Of a DNA stretch of 54,966 bases, positions 34,583 to 43,583 are shown piece after piece (the stretch's first letter is position 1; every line of letters starts with the position of its first letter). The notes beneath the pieces are model-generated. The model saw only the letters and a list, made by a program, of their open reading frames with translations, searched no databases and was not told where the DNA came from. This stretch comes from Oceanisphaera marina (lineage in GTDB: Bacteria > Pseudomonadota > Gammaproteobacteria > Enterobacterales > Aeromonadaceae). The DNA lies in NCBI RefSeq assembly GCF_014643915.1, contig NZ_BMKE01000004.1, positions 115,766 through 170,731 on the forward strand, in the 5' to 3' direction. Both the position numbers and the translations under genes were made by a program.

Positions 34583-36787
34583 GTGCCCACTTTTATTGAA
34601 TCCTCTTCTCGCCCGCCCCGAAACATTCTGGTGCCCGCTGTCGGGCTGGCGGTGGCCTCGCTGGCCGTTGCTGCACAAGCCAATGCTCAAGGCGTGACCC
34701 AGCTAGATACCATTACAGTGCAAGAAGCGCGAGCGCAGGGTTACAAGACCCATCAGTCGGCATCCGGCAAATACGTGAAACCGCTGCTCGATACGCCACA
34801 AACCGTGACCGTTGTACCCAAAGAGGTCATGAAGGAGCAGCAGGCGCTAAGCCTGCGTCAGGTGCTGTCCAATGTGTCTGGCATCACCTTTGATGCCGGC
34901 GAGGGCGGCGGTGGCTCTGGCGACAAGATCAATATTCGCGGCTTCAGTGCCAACTCCAATATGCAGATAGATGGCCTGCGCGACAGCAGCCAGAACAACC
35001 GCACCGACACCTTCAATATTGAACAGGTAGAAGTGCTGAAAGGTCCCAACTCGGTGTTTGGTGGTGCCGGTACCACAGGTGGCGCCATCAACCAGGTGAG
35101 CAAGGCGCCCAAGCTGCGAGACTTTGCCGAAGTGGGTGCCAGCCTGGGCACGGATAACTACCGCCGCCTGACGCTGGATGCCAACAAGACACTGGACGAT
35201 GTTGGTGTGGACAGCGCTTTTCGTATCAACCTGATGGCCCATGAAAACGATGTACCGGGCCGCAATGATATCGACCGTGAACGCTTTGGTATCGCCCCCT
35301 CGATCACCATAGGCCTGAGCGAAGAAACCCGTGCCACCTTGAGCTACTTCCACCAGACCGACGATAACCTGCCCGACTACGGCCTGCCGGCGATAAATGG
35401 CGAGGTGTTGCCCGGTGTAGGTCGTGAGTCTTACTTTGGCTGGCGCAATCTGGACGAAGAAAAAATCCAGTCCGATGCCATTACTCTCAAGCTTGAGCAC
35501 GAGCTGAATGACAGCACGCGTATTGAAAACCAGACCCGTTATAGCCGAGTCGATCGGGATACCACTATCTCTGCTTCGCATGTGAATACCGATGGTTTAG
35601 CGCCGGGTAAATACTTGCCAGCGGGACCACAGGCTTATCGTCGCGATGCTAAAACCGATCTCTGGGTTAACCAATTAGGGTTAAGCACAGAGTTTAATAC
35701 CGGTAGTCTGACTCATGACATGCTGGTTGGGGGGGAGATATCTCGTGAAACCTATGATTTAACCGCTTCTAACTATGGCCTGGGCTCTACTGCAAATCCG
35801 TATCCAACAGGTGGGTACGATTTATTTAACCCACCAGGAAACTGGGAAGGCAGCACTACAGTTACCCCTCGCGGCGGTAGCGATGCGGTACTAAACACGA
35901 AAGCTTTATATGTGTTTGATACTATTGGCTTAGCACCCAAGTGGGACTTGAGCCTGGGCTTGCGTCACGACTGGGTATCCGGTGAAACCAGCGACAAGAC
36001 CAACGGTGATACTGTCACTACCAGTGATAAAATGTTCAGCGGTCGTGCCGGTATCGTTTACAAGCCGGCCGATAATGGCCGAGTTTATCTGGCCTATGGC
36101 ACTTCCTTTAACCCTGCGGCAGAAGCGTTGGCAACCTCGGGCCGAGTGTCGGGTGAGAGCTTGAAACCAGAGAAAAGCAATACCTGGGAGCTGGGTACCA
36201 AGTGGGAGCTGATGGATGGTCGTTTGGGCCTGGATGGCGCCTTGTTCCGGGTAGACAAAACCAATGCCCGGGAAACCAATGAGTTGACCAATGAACTTGA
36301 ACTGGCTGGCGAGCAGCGGGTACAGGGCGTCGAGCTGGGTCTGACCGGTGAAATTACCGAGCAGTGGAAGGTGTTTGCCAACTATACCTTGCTCGATAGC
36401 GAAACTCTGGCTTCTGTGGCCAAGCCACAAACAGGCGGACGTGATCCTGTTGGTCAGCCGCTGGGCAATACACCCCGCAACAGCGCCAACCTGTGGACCA
36501 CCTACGAGCTGGTACCGGGTGTGGAAATGGGCTATGGCGCCCGTTATGTCGGCTCTCGCCACGTAGCGTCTGATGTGGAAGCCAAGCTGGACAGCTATTG
36601 GGTGCACAACGCCATGGCCTCTTATCAGGTAAATGAAGCTTTCAGCCTGCAGTTGAACGTGAATAACCTGTTTGACGAAGAGTACGTAGAGCGGGTGCGC
36701 GGTCGCCCGGGTCTGGATAACCGCAGCTCTGCGGTTGAGCTGGGCGATGGCCGCTCGGCGGTACTGTCTGCCAACTATCGCTTCTAA
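34583..36787 (+). CDS. TonB-dependent siderophore receptor (Fiu-like, catecholate type)
   Basis: An outer-membrane ferric-siderophore gate of 734 residues. The start is GTG 34583 with AGGAG six nt upstream. A signal peptide ends VAAQANAQ, followed by a TonB-box-like DTITVQE. The plug domain (about 50-165) has TPQTVTVVPKEVM and INIRGFSANSNMQIDGLRD. The 22-strand barrel ends in Phe (LSANYRF). The next gene is piuC, the partner seen in E. coli (fiu-ybiX) and Pseudomonas (piuA-piuC), which favours a Fiu/PiuA-type receptor for catecholate iron. The stretch about 35,560-35,930 is more AT-rich than its flanks (impression, not computed). Confidence 0.9.
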   Translation: MPTFIESSSRPPRNILVPAVGLAVASLAVAAQANAQGVTQLDTITVQEARAQGYKTHQSASGKYVKPLLDTPQTVTVVPKEVMKEQQALSLRQVLSNVSGITFDAGEGGGGSGDKINIRGFSANSNMQIDGLRDSSQNNRTDTFNIEQVEVLKGPNSVFGGAGTTGGAINQVSKAPKLRDFAEVGASLGTDNYRRLTLDANKTLDDVGVDSAFRINLMAHENDVPGRNDIDRERFGIAPSITIGLSEETRATLSYFHQTDDNLPDYGLPAINGEVLPGVGRESYFGWRNLDEEKIQSDAITLKLEHELNDSTRIENQTRYSRVDRDTTISASHVNTDGLAPGKYLPAGPQAYRRDAKTDLWVNQLGLSTEFNTGSLTHDMLVGGEISRETYDLTASNYGLGSTANPYPTGGYDLFNPPGNWEGSTTVTPRGGSDAVLNTKALYVFDTIGLAPKWDLSLGLRHDWVSGETSDKTNGDTVTTSDKMFSGRAGIVYKPADNGRVYLAYGTSFNPAAEALATSGRVSGESLKPEKSNTWELGTKWELMDGRLGLDGALFRVDKTNARETNELTNELELAGEQRVQGVELGLTGEITEQWKVFANYTLLDSETLASVAKPQTGGRDPVGQPLGNTPRNSANLWTTYELVPGVEMGYGARYVGSRHVASDVEAKLDSYWVHNAMASYQVNEAFSLQLNVNNLFDEEYVERVRGRPGLDNRSSAVELGDGRSAVLSANYRF

Positions 36788-36789
36788 TA

Positions 36790-36927
36790 ACGTCTGACGT
36801 TTTACGCTGTACGCCGTACGTTAAAGATAAACATCGTCTTTTGCGTACGGCGGATTGTTAAGTGCTACGTTATACGCCATAGGTTAAGAGCACACCGTCT
36901 TACGTATGGCGTTTAACGTATAGCGTA
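36790..36927. repeat. Two tandem hairpins built from heptad repeats
   Basis: Units at 36790-36824 all begin ACG: ACGTCTG, ACGTTTT, ACGCTGT, ACGCCGT, ACGTTAA. Hairpin 1 pairs CGCCGTACG (36812-36820) with CGTACGGCG (36844-36852). Hairpin 2 pairs TACGTTATACGCCATA (36866-36881) with TATGGCGTTTAACGTA (36905-36920), one mismatch in 16. It fills almost the whole gap between the receptor gene and piuC, so it may separate their expression. Confidence 0.7.
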
Positions 36928-36952
36928 CCGCTTTCAGTAGAGTGACTTTATT

Positions 36953-37633
36953 ATGATGTTACATATTCCCGGCGTGCTCAGTGCCGAGCAGCTGGCCGAG
37001 TGTCGAGAGTTATTACTGGCGGCCTCCTGGGGTGATGGTAAAAGCACCGCTGGCTTTCAGTCGTCCATGGCAAAGCACAACTTGCAGCTGGCCGAAGATG
37101 ACGAGCATGCTCGTTATATCGGGAACATGATCACCACGGCCTTATCCAGCAACCCCTTGTTTGTCGCCGGCGCCTTGCCGGCAAAAATATTTCCGCCCTT
37201 GTTCAACTGTTATCAGGGAGGGCAATCCTTTGGTGTGCATGTGGACAATTCGATTCGCTTTAATGGCGCGACCGGCGAGGCCATTCGCACCGACTTGTCG
37301 GCCACGCTGTTTTTTTGTGAGCCGGATGAATATGAAGGTGGCGAGCTGGTAATAGAAGACAGCTATGGCGCCCACAGCGTTAAACTGCCGGCGGGTGACT
37401 TGATTTTATATCCCTCAACCAGCCTGCATCAGGTCAAGCCGGTCACGGCGGGGGCCCGGATCAGCTCTTTTTTCTGGATCCAGAGCATGGTGCGCGACGA
37501 TGGCCAGCGCACCTTGCTGTTTGATCTGGACACCAGTATTCAACAGGTTAACCAGCAGCTGGGTGCCGATAGTGACACCAGCATTCAGCTGACCGGTGTG
37601 TACCACAACCTGCTGCGTCGCTGGGCCCTTTAA
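36953..37633 (+). CDS. piuC: Fe(II)/2-oxoglutarate-dependent dioxygenase PiuC (YbiX family)
   Basis: A cytosolic PKHD-type hydroxylase of 226 residues. Iron ligands are His96, Asp98 (HVD) and His159, and Arg169 is the probable 2-oxoglutarate anchor. [45 protein letters not shown] and [11 protein letters not shown] are family blocks, and the N-terminus [10 protein letters not shown] aligns with YbiX. It follows the siderophore receptor, the conserved fiu-ybiX arrangement, and probably acts in siderophore use or iron release. The start has only a weak ribosome-binding site. Confidence 0.94.
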   Translation: MMLHIPGVLSAEQLAECRELLLAASWGDGKSTAGFQSSMAKHNLQLAEDDEHARYIGNMITTALSSNPLFVAGALPAKIFPPLFNCYQGGQSFGVHVDNSIRFNGATGEAIRTDLSATLFFCEPDEYEGGELVIEDSYGAHSVKLPAGDLILYPSTSLHQVKPVTAGARISSFFWIQSMVRDDGQRTLLFDLDTSIQQVNQQLGADSDTSIQLTGVYHNLLRRWAL

Positions 37634-37707
37634 AGCTAAGACGAACGGTGCTTTACGCTCGTTTATCGAGGGGCTGGTATACGGCGCACAGCCTTGTTCT
37701 TGCAATA

Positions 37708-37743
37708 AAAAAGCCGACCGGGCATTTGCCTGGTCGGCTTTTA
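37708..37743. terminator. Bidirectional terminator between piuC and xanP
   Basis: AAAGCCGACC(G)GGCA pairs with TGCC(T)GGTCGGCTTT, with A and T tracts on either side. It serves both convergent genes. Confidence 0.88.
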
Positions 37744-37764
37744 TTATTCAGCGGTCACTCTTGA

Positions 37765-39195
37765 TTAACTGGCTTGCTCTTGCAGCAAGGTCTCAGCGTC
37801 CAGTGCGTCTTGTGCTTGTTCGTCTGCTTTGGCTTGTGGGCTCAGTGGCATCACCAGGTTGAGTATAATGGCCACAATACCACCGGCTGCCATGCCTGAT
37901 GAGAACACATTTTTTACCAGAGCAGGCATAAACTGCAGGATATCCGGTACCTGAGAGACCCCCAAACCAACGCCGAAAGAAATCGCCATGATAAACAAGG
38001 CGCGTCTGTCTAACCGTTCGCGAGACAGGATGCGCACCCCGGCGGCGGCAATAGAGCCAAACATTACCAGGGTTGCTCCACCCAGCACTGGCTCGGGAAT
38101 ACGTTGCACCAGGGTACTGATGGCGGGAAACAGGCCCATTAACACCAGAATGCCTGCCACAAAGAAGCCCACATGGCGGCTGGCGACACCCGTCATCTGG
38201 ATCACGCCGTTGTTCTGGCTGAAGGTCGACACCGGGAAGGTATTGAAAACCGAAGCCAGTGACGAGTTGATGCCGTCACCCAGCACACAGCCCTTGATGC
38301 GCTTCATGTAAGTAGGGCCAGAGACCGGCTCGCCGGAGACTTCCGAGGTGGCCGTGGTATCCCCTATGCCTTCCAGTGCGGTAATCAAAAATACCAGTAC
38401 CAGAGGAATAAACAGCGAAGCCTCAAAACCCAGGCCGTATTGCAGCGGAATAGGAAAGGCGATGGCGGGAATATCCGCTATTTCTGCCGGTGGCAGTTTT
38501 CCCATGTACCAGGCCAGCAAGGTGCCGGCCACCATGGCGACCAGAATGGAAGACAGGCGAATATATGGATTGGGAATACAGTTCATGACCACGATAATGC
38601 CCAGTACGGTGCCGGCCAGTGCCAGGTTTTCCAGCGAGCCAAAAGTGCCGTCAGACATGGCACCATAACCGCCGCCAATGGAGGTCAAGCCCAGCTGGAT
38701 CAAAGTCAGGCCGATCAGAGTCACGATAATACCGCTCACCAATGGTGAAATAATACGGCGAGCCAGGTGTAAAAAGCGGGACAGTATCATCTCGGTCGGC
38801 GCGGCCAGCAAGGCGGTGCCAAAAATGGCCGCCAGCATGGCTTCGGTGCTCACTCCACCGTCTTTCATTGCCAGGCCGCTGGCAATAATAGGGCCTAGAA
38901 AGTTGAAGCTGGTGCCTTGAATCGACAACAGGCCGGTGCCTACCGGCCCAAAGCGTTTCATCTGTATAAACGAGGCCACCCCGGTGATAAACAGCGACAT
39001 GCTGATGATGTGCGCGGTATCGGCGGCGGGAATGCCCAGAGTTTGGCAAATGATCAGTGGCGGCGTAATGACGGCCACAAACAGCGCCAGCAAATGCTGA
39101 ACCGCGGCAAAAAGAGACTGAATGAAGGGGGGCTTGTCGTGTAGCTTGTAGACAAGTTCCTGTTGGTTGAGCTGATTACTTGTGCTGTGACTCAT
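37765..39195 (-). CDS. xanP: Xanthine permease XanP (NCS2/NAT family)
   Basis: An inner-membrane proton:xanthine symporter of 476 residues with about 14 hydrophobic segments. The NAT signature is [21 protein letters not shown] region [41 protein letters not shown] and [15 protein letters not shown] follow E. coli XanP (463 residues) closely. The C-terminus has a charged, glutamate/glutamine-rich tail of about 25 residues absent from E. coli. A purine substrate is established for the family; xanthine over uric acid is inferred from similarity. I found no PurR-like box upstream. Confidence 0.9.
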   Translation of the reverse strand: MSHSTSNQLNQQELVYKLHDKPPFIQSLFAAVQHLLALFVAVITPPLIICQTLGIPAADTAHIISMSLFITGVASFIQMKRFGPVGTGLLSIQGTSFNFLGPIIASGLAMKDGGVSTEAMLAAIFGTALLAAPTEMILSRFLHLARRIISPLVSGIIVTLIGLTLIQLGLTSIGGGYGAMSDGTFGSLENLALAGTVLGIIVVMNCIPNPYIRLSSILVAMVAGTLLAWYMGKLPPAEIADIPAIAFPIPLQYGLGFEASLFIPLVLVFLITALEGIGDTTATSEVSGEPVSGPTYMKRIKGCVLGDGINSSLASVFNTFPVSTFSQNNGVIQMTGVASRHVGFFVAGILVLMGLFPAISTLVQRIPEPVLGGATLVMFGSIAAAGVRILSRERLDRRALFIMAISFGVGLGVSQVPDILQFMPALVKNVFSSGMAAGGIVAIILNLVMPLSPQAKADEQAQDALDAETLLQEQAS

Positions 39196-39485
39196 GGTGT
39201 CTGCGTTCCAATGGTGTGTACAATTTATTGATTGCCGGCTCGTTGTTTTTTATTGTTGGTCTGTTGCAGGTGTTTTGTTGAACACTGGTTAATGTTGTTG
39301 GTTGTTTATCTGCTAGATTACCGAGTGCTGCTCGATATTTGTGGGCGCATAGAATACGTGAGATGTCATATTGTGACCAATTCATATTATGCATTAATTT
39401 CATCAAGGTATTCATATTGTTCATGCAAGGTGCCGCCAGCAACCCGCCCTGTTGAATTACCTGCTTGTTAGCCGCTTGTCAGTAG
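39196..39485. other. Intergenic stretch without genes
   Basis: About 290 nt of AT-rich DNA upstream of xanP and before the yacL-like fragment. No convincing frame, tRNA, strong promoter or operator was seen. Confidence 0.55.
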
Positions 39486-39640
39486 GAGTAAAATCCGGCT
39501 TCATTATTTATGCCCCCTCTTTATTGCCTGCCAGTGGATCTGCTGTGGAACTTGAATTTGTTAACGATTCGAACGGTCATCATAGTGTCTGATTTTGCAT
39601 GGGACGCCAGGTGATGGGCTGTGGCTGAACGAATAAGTTT
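39486..39640 (+). pseudogene. Decayed 5' copy of yacL
   Basis: From GTG 39545 the DNA reads VELEFVNDSNGHHSV-stop-FCMGRQVMGCG-stop. It aligns with the intact yacL start VEFEFFRDLNGHH, then RARFSMGHEVMGQW, with about three-quarters of bases identical over roughly 95 nt by eye. Upstream, GAGTAAAATCCGGCTTCATT (39486 on) matches GAGTAGAATCGCGGCTTTATT-like DNA before yacL (40724 on), interrupted by about 35 extra nt. Two in-frame stops show it is dead. It lies immediately before the sterol-desaturase gene. Confidence 0.72.
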
Positions 39641-39654
39641 CACGGAGATACAAC

Positions 39655-40695
39655 ATGGAACGCCCTGAAGAGTTGCTTGTGTCCTTACAGGCCTTGCTGC
39701 TGGATCCTGTCATTGACAGGTTCATCGGTATCTTTGATCTCAATGGCCGTTTTTCGGTGGTTTTTCTGGGCTTATCCTATCTGATGGCGTCGCTGCTTTA
39801 CCGGCTGCGTCAGCAGGATGGCACCACGACTGCCACCAGCTACTGGCGTTTTATCGGCGCTCGAGACGTGCTCTGGCATCCTTCGGCGCGGCTGGACTAT
39901 CAGTATTATCTGGTGCGCGGAATACTCAAGCTGCTGTTTGTACTGCCGGTAATGGGGCTGGTGGATCCCTATCTCTGGGATTCCGGTCACTATGTGGGCT
40001 TTTTCGAGCGAGTCTGGGGAGAGCGGCCACAACTGGGTGAAAACATGGGGCTGATGATGCTCTATGGCCTGGGATTGTTCCTGATAGCGGACTGCGTGCA
40101 TTACTGGGTGCACCGGGCCTTTCACTGTCGCTGGCTGTGGGAGTTTCACAAGGTGCACCACTCGGCGGAGGTGATGGTGCCTGCTACCGCCAGCCGTATC
40201 CATATAGTGGAAAAGGTGGCGGAAAAAATCATCAAGGGTGTCTTTATCGGCGCCTACGCCGGTGGCTTTTATTATCTGTGTGGCGGCAGCGTCAGCAAAT
40301 ACACCCTGTTCGGTTCCAGCTATCTGGTACTGCTGTTCAACTCATTGGCCGCCAACCTGCGGCATACCCATATCTGGTTGTCGTTCGGTCCTGTGGTCGA
40401 GCATCTGATTAACAGCCCGGCTCAGCACCAGATCCATCACAGCAACGATCCCAAACACTTCAATCGCAATTTTGGCACCAACCTGTCGATCTGGGACTGG
40501 ATGTTCGGCACCCTCTATGTCACCGGCTGGCAGCCTGAGCCCCTGACTTTTGGCGCCGGCAAGCCGGAAAACAACCGCTACCGCAGCCTGTGGGCGTTGA
40601 TCTTCCTGCCATTTATCCTTACTTTCAGCCGGTTACGCGACCGTATCAGGCTACGACTGGGCGGTCGACGACCGCCCTTGAATCCGGCTGGCTGA
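39655..40695 (+). CDS. Fatty-acid hydroxylase / sterol desaturase superfamily membrane protein
   Basis: An integral-membrane di-iron oxygenase of 346 residues. The three histidine motifs are H149-X3-H153 (HYWVHR), H165-X2-HH (HKVHH, 165-169) and H258-X2-HH (HQIHH, 258-262), with extra His in LRHTHIW. There are hydrophobic segments at about 33-50, 88-105, 132-150, 193-212 and 305-322. Known members hydroxylate or desaturate lipids; the substrate here cannot be told. ATG 39655 has GGAG about 8 nt upstream. The gene is flanked by a decayed and an intact yacL start, suggesting it was placed here by duplication or recombination. Confidence 0.87.
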   Translation: MERPEELLVSLQALLLDPVIDRFIGIFDLNGRFSVVFLGLSYLMASLLYRLRQQDGTTTATSYWRFIGARDVLWHPSARLDYQYYLVRGILKLLFVLPVMGLVDPYLWDSGHYVGFFERVWGERPQLGENMGLMMLYGLGLFLIADCVHYWVHRAFHCRWLWEFHKVHHSAEVMVPATASRIHIVEKVAEKIIKGVFIGAYAGGFYYLCGGSVSKYTLFGSSYLVLLFNSLAANLRHTHIWLSFGPVVEHLINSPAQHQIHHSNDPKHFNRNFGTNLSIWDWMFGTLYVTGWQPEPLTFGAGKPENNRYRSLWALIFLPFILTFSRLRDRIRLRLGGRRPPLNPAG

Positions 40696-40757
40696 ATCAG
40701 CGCTGTTCACTATCGATTACCGAGAGTAGAATCGCGGCTTTATTGTTGGAGGTGGCT

Positions 40758-41117
40758 GTGGAATTTGAATTTTTTCGCGATCTGAATGGTCATCATCGTG
40801 CCCGGTTCAGTATGGGACACGAAGTGATGGGGCAGTGGCTGACCGACGAAATAAGCCTGACAGAAGCGGCCGAACTGTTGGCGGTGATGGAAAAGCTGGC
40901 GGCTGGTGAATTGCCCGAGTTCAAGAAAAGTTACGCCGAATGCTCCTTGCTGTTAACGGCAGAAGAAGCCGAATTGAGCGCCCATGCCCTGGCATTTGAT
41001 AGCGACGATCTGGAAGATGGCATGGCCTATTACGATGATGAACATTACGCCGGCTGCGGACTGGATGATCTGGCCCGGGTACTGGAACAGTGGCAAGACT
41101 TCTGCAGTAACCGGTAA
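40758..41117 (+). CDS. yacL: UPF0231 family protein YacL
   Basis: A small cytosolic protein of unknown function, 119 residues (E. coli YacL 120). Family blocks are EFEFFRDLNGHHRARFSMGH, EVMGQWLTDE, EDGMAYYDDEHYAGCG and a C-terminal LEQWQDF. It starts at GTG 40758 with GGAGG 5 nt upstream; a longer frame to 40590 overlaps the desaturase gene and is not needed. In enterics yacL directly follows acnB; here it lies 6.4 kb away and has a broken copy at 39486-39640. Confidence 0.85.
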   Translation: MEFEFFRDLNGHHRARFSMGHEVMGQWLTDEISLTEAAELLAVMEKLAAGELPEFKKSYAECSLLLTAEEAELSAHALAFDSDDLEDGMAYYDDEHYAGCGLDDLARVLEQWQDFCSNR

Positions 41118-41120
41118 ACA

Positions 41121-41179
41121 GGGATTGGTGATTAGGGATTAGGGATTATACGACCGAGTCCCCATTCCCCAGTCACAGC
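41121..41179. repeat. Heptad-repeat hairpin between yacL and arfB
   Basis: The left arm, 41121-41148, is GGGATTG, GTGATTA, GGGATTA, GGGATTA. The right arm, 41159-41179, is GTCCCCA, TTCCCCA, GTCACAG. The arms are complementary with a few mismatches (GTGATTAGGGA against TCCCCAGTCAC). It ends at the arfB stop codon, the same placement as at 12356-12438. Confidence 0.62.
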
Positions 41180-41589
41180 TTGACCTTCCCTCTTGCGCTT
41201 TTGATTTTCCCGCGATGGATTTTGCTGTCGGCGCGCTTGCGTTTGGCGGCCTTGCTCGGCTTGGTGGGACGACGGACCTTGACCGGTTTGCCGGCTTGCT
41301 GCAACAGCGCGATGAGGGCTTCCTTGGCGGTTTCCTTGTTCGTCAGCTGGCTGCGATGACTCTCGACACGGATCATGATCCAGCCCGACTCCAGTATACG
41401 ATTGTCCCTCATACCGGCCAGCGCCATCTTGTAGCTTTCCGGCAGGCTGGGGCTGTTGGCGTAGTTGAAGCGCAGCTGTACCGCCGAGTCGGTTTTATTC
41501 ACATGCTGTCCACCAGGGCCACTGGATCGCATGGTGATAAACTCTATTTCCTGCTCAGGGATCTGCACGCGGGCAGATAACAATAACAT
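41173..41589 (-). CDS. arfB: Alternative ribosome-rescue factor ArfB (peptidyl-tRNA hydrolase YaeJ)
   Basis: ArfB releases nascent chains from ribosomes stalled on mRNAs lacking a stop codon. It has 138 residues (E. coli 140). The class-I release-factor GGQ motif is in RSSGPGGQHVNKTDSAVQLRF. The basic C-terminal tail (KVRRPTKPSKAAKRKRADSK and beyond), which enters the mRNA channel, is present. The start has GGAG five nt upstream. It is divergent from glnK, with the NtrC-like sites lying in their shared upstream region. Confidence 0.95.
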   Translation of the reverse strand: MLLLSARVQIPEQEIEFITMRSSGPGGQHVNKTDSAVQLRFNYANSPSLPESYKMALAGMRDNRILESGWIMIRVESHRSQLTNKETAKEALIALLQQAGKPVKVRRPTKPSKAAKRKRADSKIHRGKIKSARGKVKL

Positions 41590-41600
41590 GTTTGCTCCAT

Positions 41601-41638
41601 TGCACTCTTTTGGTGCTTTTAGTGTATCGATTGCACCA
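41601..41638. promoter_or_regulatory. NtrC enhancer-like sites upstream of glnK
   Basis: TGCAC-N7-GTGCT (41601-41617) closely matches the NtrC palindrome (TGCAC-N7-GTGCA). A half-site TGCACCA follows at 41632-41638. The centres are about three helical turns apart and about 95-125 nt upstream of the predicted start, like the glnA enhancer layout. Confidence 0.55.
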
Positions 41639-41682
41639 ACATCATATCACGGCCTCGTCACCCCCTCGTATGCTCAATATAA

Positions 41683-42114
<432 letters not shown>

Positions 42115-42128
42115 GCGAGGGAAAGCCA

Positions 42129-43355
42129 ATGGATACCTTAACGGAAATCAAATTTGCTCTGGATACCTTTTATTTTCTGATATCCGGTGTGCTGGTTATG
42201 TGGATGGCGGCGGGTTTTGCCATGCTGGAGGCGGGCCTGGTACGGGCCAAGAATACCACCGAAATTCTCACCAAGAACGTGCTGCTGTTTGCCATCGCCT
42301 GCACCATGTATCTGCTGGTGGGCTATCACCTCATGTACTTGAATAACCCGGAAGGCGGCTGGTTGCCAAGCCTGGGCGGCTTGATAGGGCAGGTGGATGC
42401 GGGGGCCAGTCATGCGCTTGAGGCGGACTTTTTCTTTCAGGTGGTGTTTGTTGCCACTGCCATGTCCATCGTCTCCGGTGCCGTGGCCGAGCGCATGAAG
42501 CTGTGGGTGTTTCTCGCGTTCAGTCTGGTGATGACCGGTTTTATCTATCCCATAGAAGGCTACTGGACCTGGGGCGGCGGTTTTCTGTCTGAATGGGGGT
42601 TCGTTGACTTTGCCGGCTCTGGCATAGTGCATCTGGCTGGGGCCTGTGCAGCCTTGGCAGGCGTCTTGCTGTTGGGCGCTCGTAATGGCAAATACGGCAA
42701 GAAGGGGGAGATTCATCCCATTCCCGGATCCAACATGCCGCTGGCCACTCTGGGTACCTTTATTCTGTGGATGGGCTGGTTTGGGTTTAACGGTGGCTCG
42801 CAGCTGTTGCTGTCGGATGTTGAAAATGCCACCGCCGTGGCCGGCATTTTCGTCAACACCAATGCGGCAGCGGCCGCCGGTGCCATCGGGGCCCTGGCTG
42901 TGACCAAGTTGACCTGGGGCAAGGCCGATCTCACCATGATCCTCAACGGCGCGCTGGCCGGCCTGGTGGCGATTACCGCCGATCCGCTGTCGCCTAGCCA
43001 TCTGTGGGCGGCCGGCATCGGCCTGCTGGCGGGCATGGTGGTGGTGTATGCCATTGTGATGTTGGACAAGCTGCGCATCGATGATCCGGTTGGAGCCATT
43101 TCGGTGCACGGTGTCTGCGGTGTGCTGGGGCTTTTGCTGGTGCCGGTGGCCAACCCCGACGCCACGCTCTGGATTCAGTTGGTTGGTGCCCTGGTGATCG
43201 GTGGTTGGGTGTTCGGCGCCAGTTTGCTGGTCTGGTATCTGCTCAAGCGCAGCATGGGCATCAGAGTGACCGAGGAGGAAGAGCTGTCGGGCATGGACAG
43301 GATAGATTGTGGTGTTGATGCCTATCCCGAGTTTGTGACGCTGAAGCGCAGTTGA
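42129..43355 (+). CDS. amtB: Ammonium transporter Amt
   Basis: A trimeric inner-membrane ammonium channel of 408 residues with 11 expected helices. The pore twin histidines are His168 (GSGIVHLAGACAAL) and His327 (GAISVHGVCGVLG). The periplasmic gate segment VVFVATAMSIVSGAVAERM is conserved. It lacks the cleaved signal peptide of E. coli AmtB and starts directly before the first helix, as in many marine Amt proteins. The short C-terminal region is expected to contact GlnK. Followed by a terminator. Confidence 0.95.
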   Translation: MDTLTEIKFALDTFYFLISGVLVMWMAAGFAMLEAGLVRAKNTTEILTKNVLLFAIACTMYLLVGYHLMYLNNPEGGWLPSLGGLIGQVDAGASHALEADFFFQVVFVATAMSIVSGAVAERMKLWVFLAFSLVMTGFIYPIEGYWTWGGGFLSEWGFVDFAGSGIVHLAGACAALAGVLLLGARNGKYGKKGEIHPIPGSNMPLATLGTFILWMGWFGFNGGSQLLLSDVENATAVAGIFVNTNAAAAAGAIGALAVTKLTWGKADLTMILNGALAGLVAITADPLSPSHLWAAGIGLLAGMVVVYAIVMLDKLRIDDPVGAISVHGVCGVLGLLLVPVANPDATLWIQLVGALVIGGWVFGASLLVWYLLKRSMGIRVTEEEELSGMDRIDCGVDAYPEFVTLKRS

Positions 43356-43386
43356 GTATCAGTCGCTGCCATCGCATGGCAATGAC

Positions 43387-43415
43387 AAAAAGGAAGTCTG
43401 CGGGCTTCCTTTTTT
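43387..43415 (+). terminator. Terminator after amtB
   Basis: AAAAAGGAAG / CTTCCTTTTT around an 8-nt loop, followed by T. Confidence 0.85.
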
Positions 43416-43476
43416 ATTGCGCCTGCGCAAAGACAGGGACGGATAAATTCGGCAATATATCGGTAATGTGATTGCG

Positions 43477-43492
43477 GATGAAAACTTTCATC
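43477..43492. promoter_or_regulatory. Palindrome upstream of the iron transporter
   Basis: GATGAAA-AC-TTTCATC is a perfect inverted repeat about 90 nt before the fbpA start. It is a plausible operator, perhaps Fur-related, but it does not match the Fur consensus well. Confidence 0.35.
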
Positions 43493-43583
43493 ATTTCGAT
43501 GCAAGTTACAGGTTGCTTCCCAATGGCGCCTGAGTATACTGCTGAATGTTAATTGTTCTCACTCAACTAAATGGATCTTGATG

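Noticed and set aside
34841-35581. A 244-codon minus-strand frame in the siderophore receptor gene
   Set aside because: It is antisense to the plug and early barrel region, with no domain and no start signal.
42138-43109. A 323-codon minus-strand frame opposite amtB
   Set aside because: It is antisense to a complete, motif-perfect ammonium transporter, and its His/Gln/Gly-rich product matches nothing.
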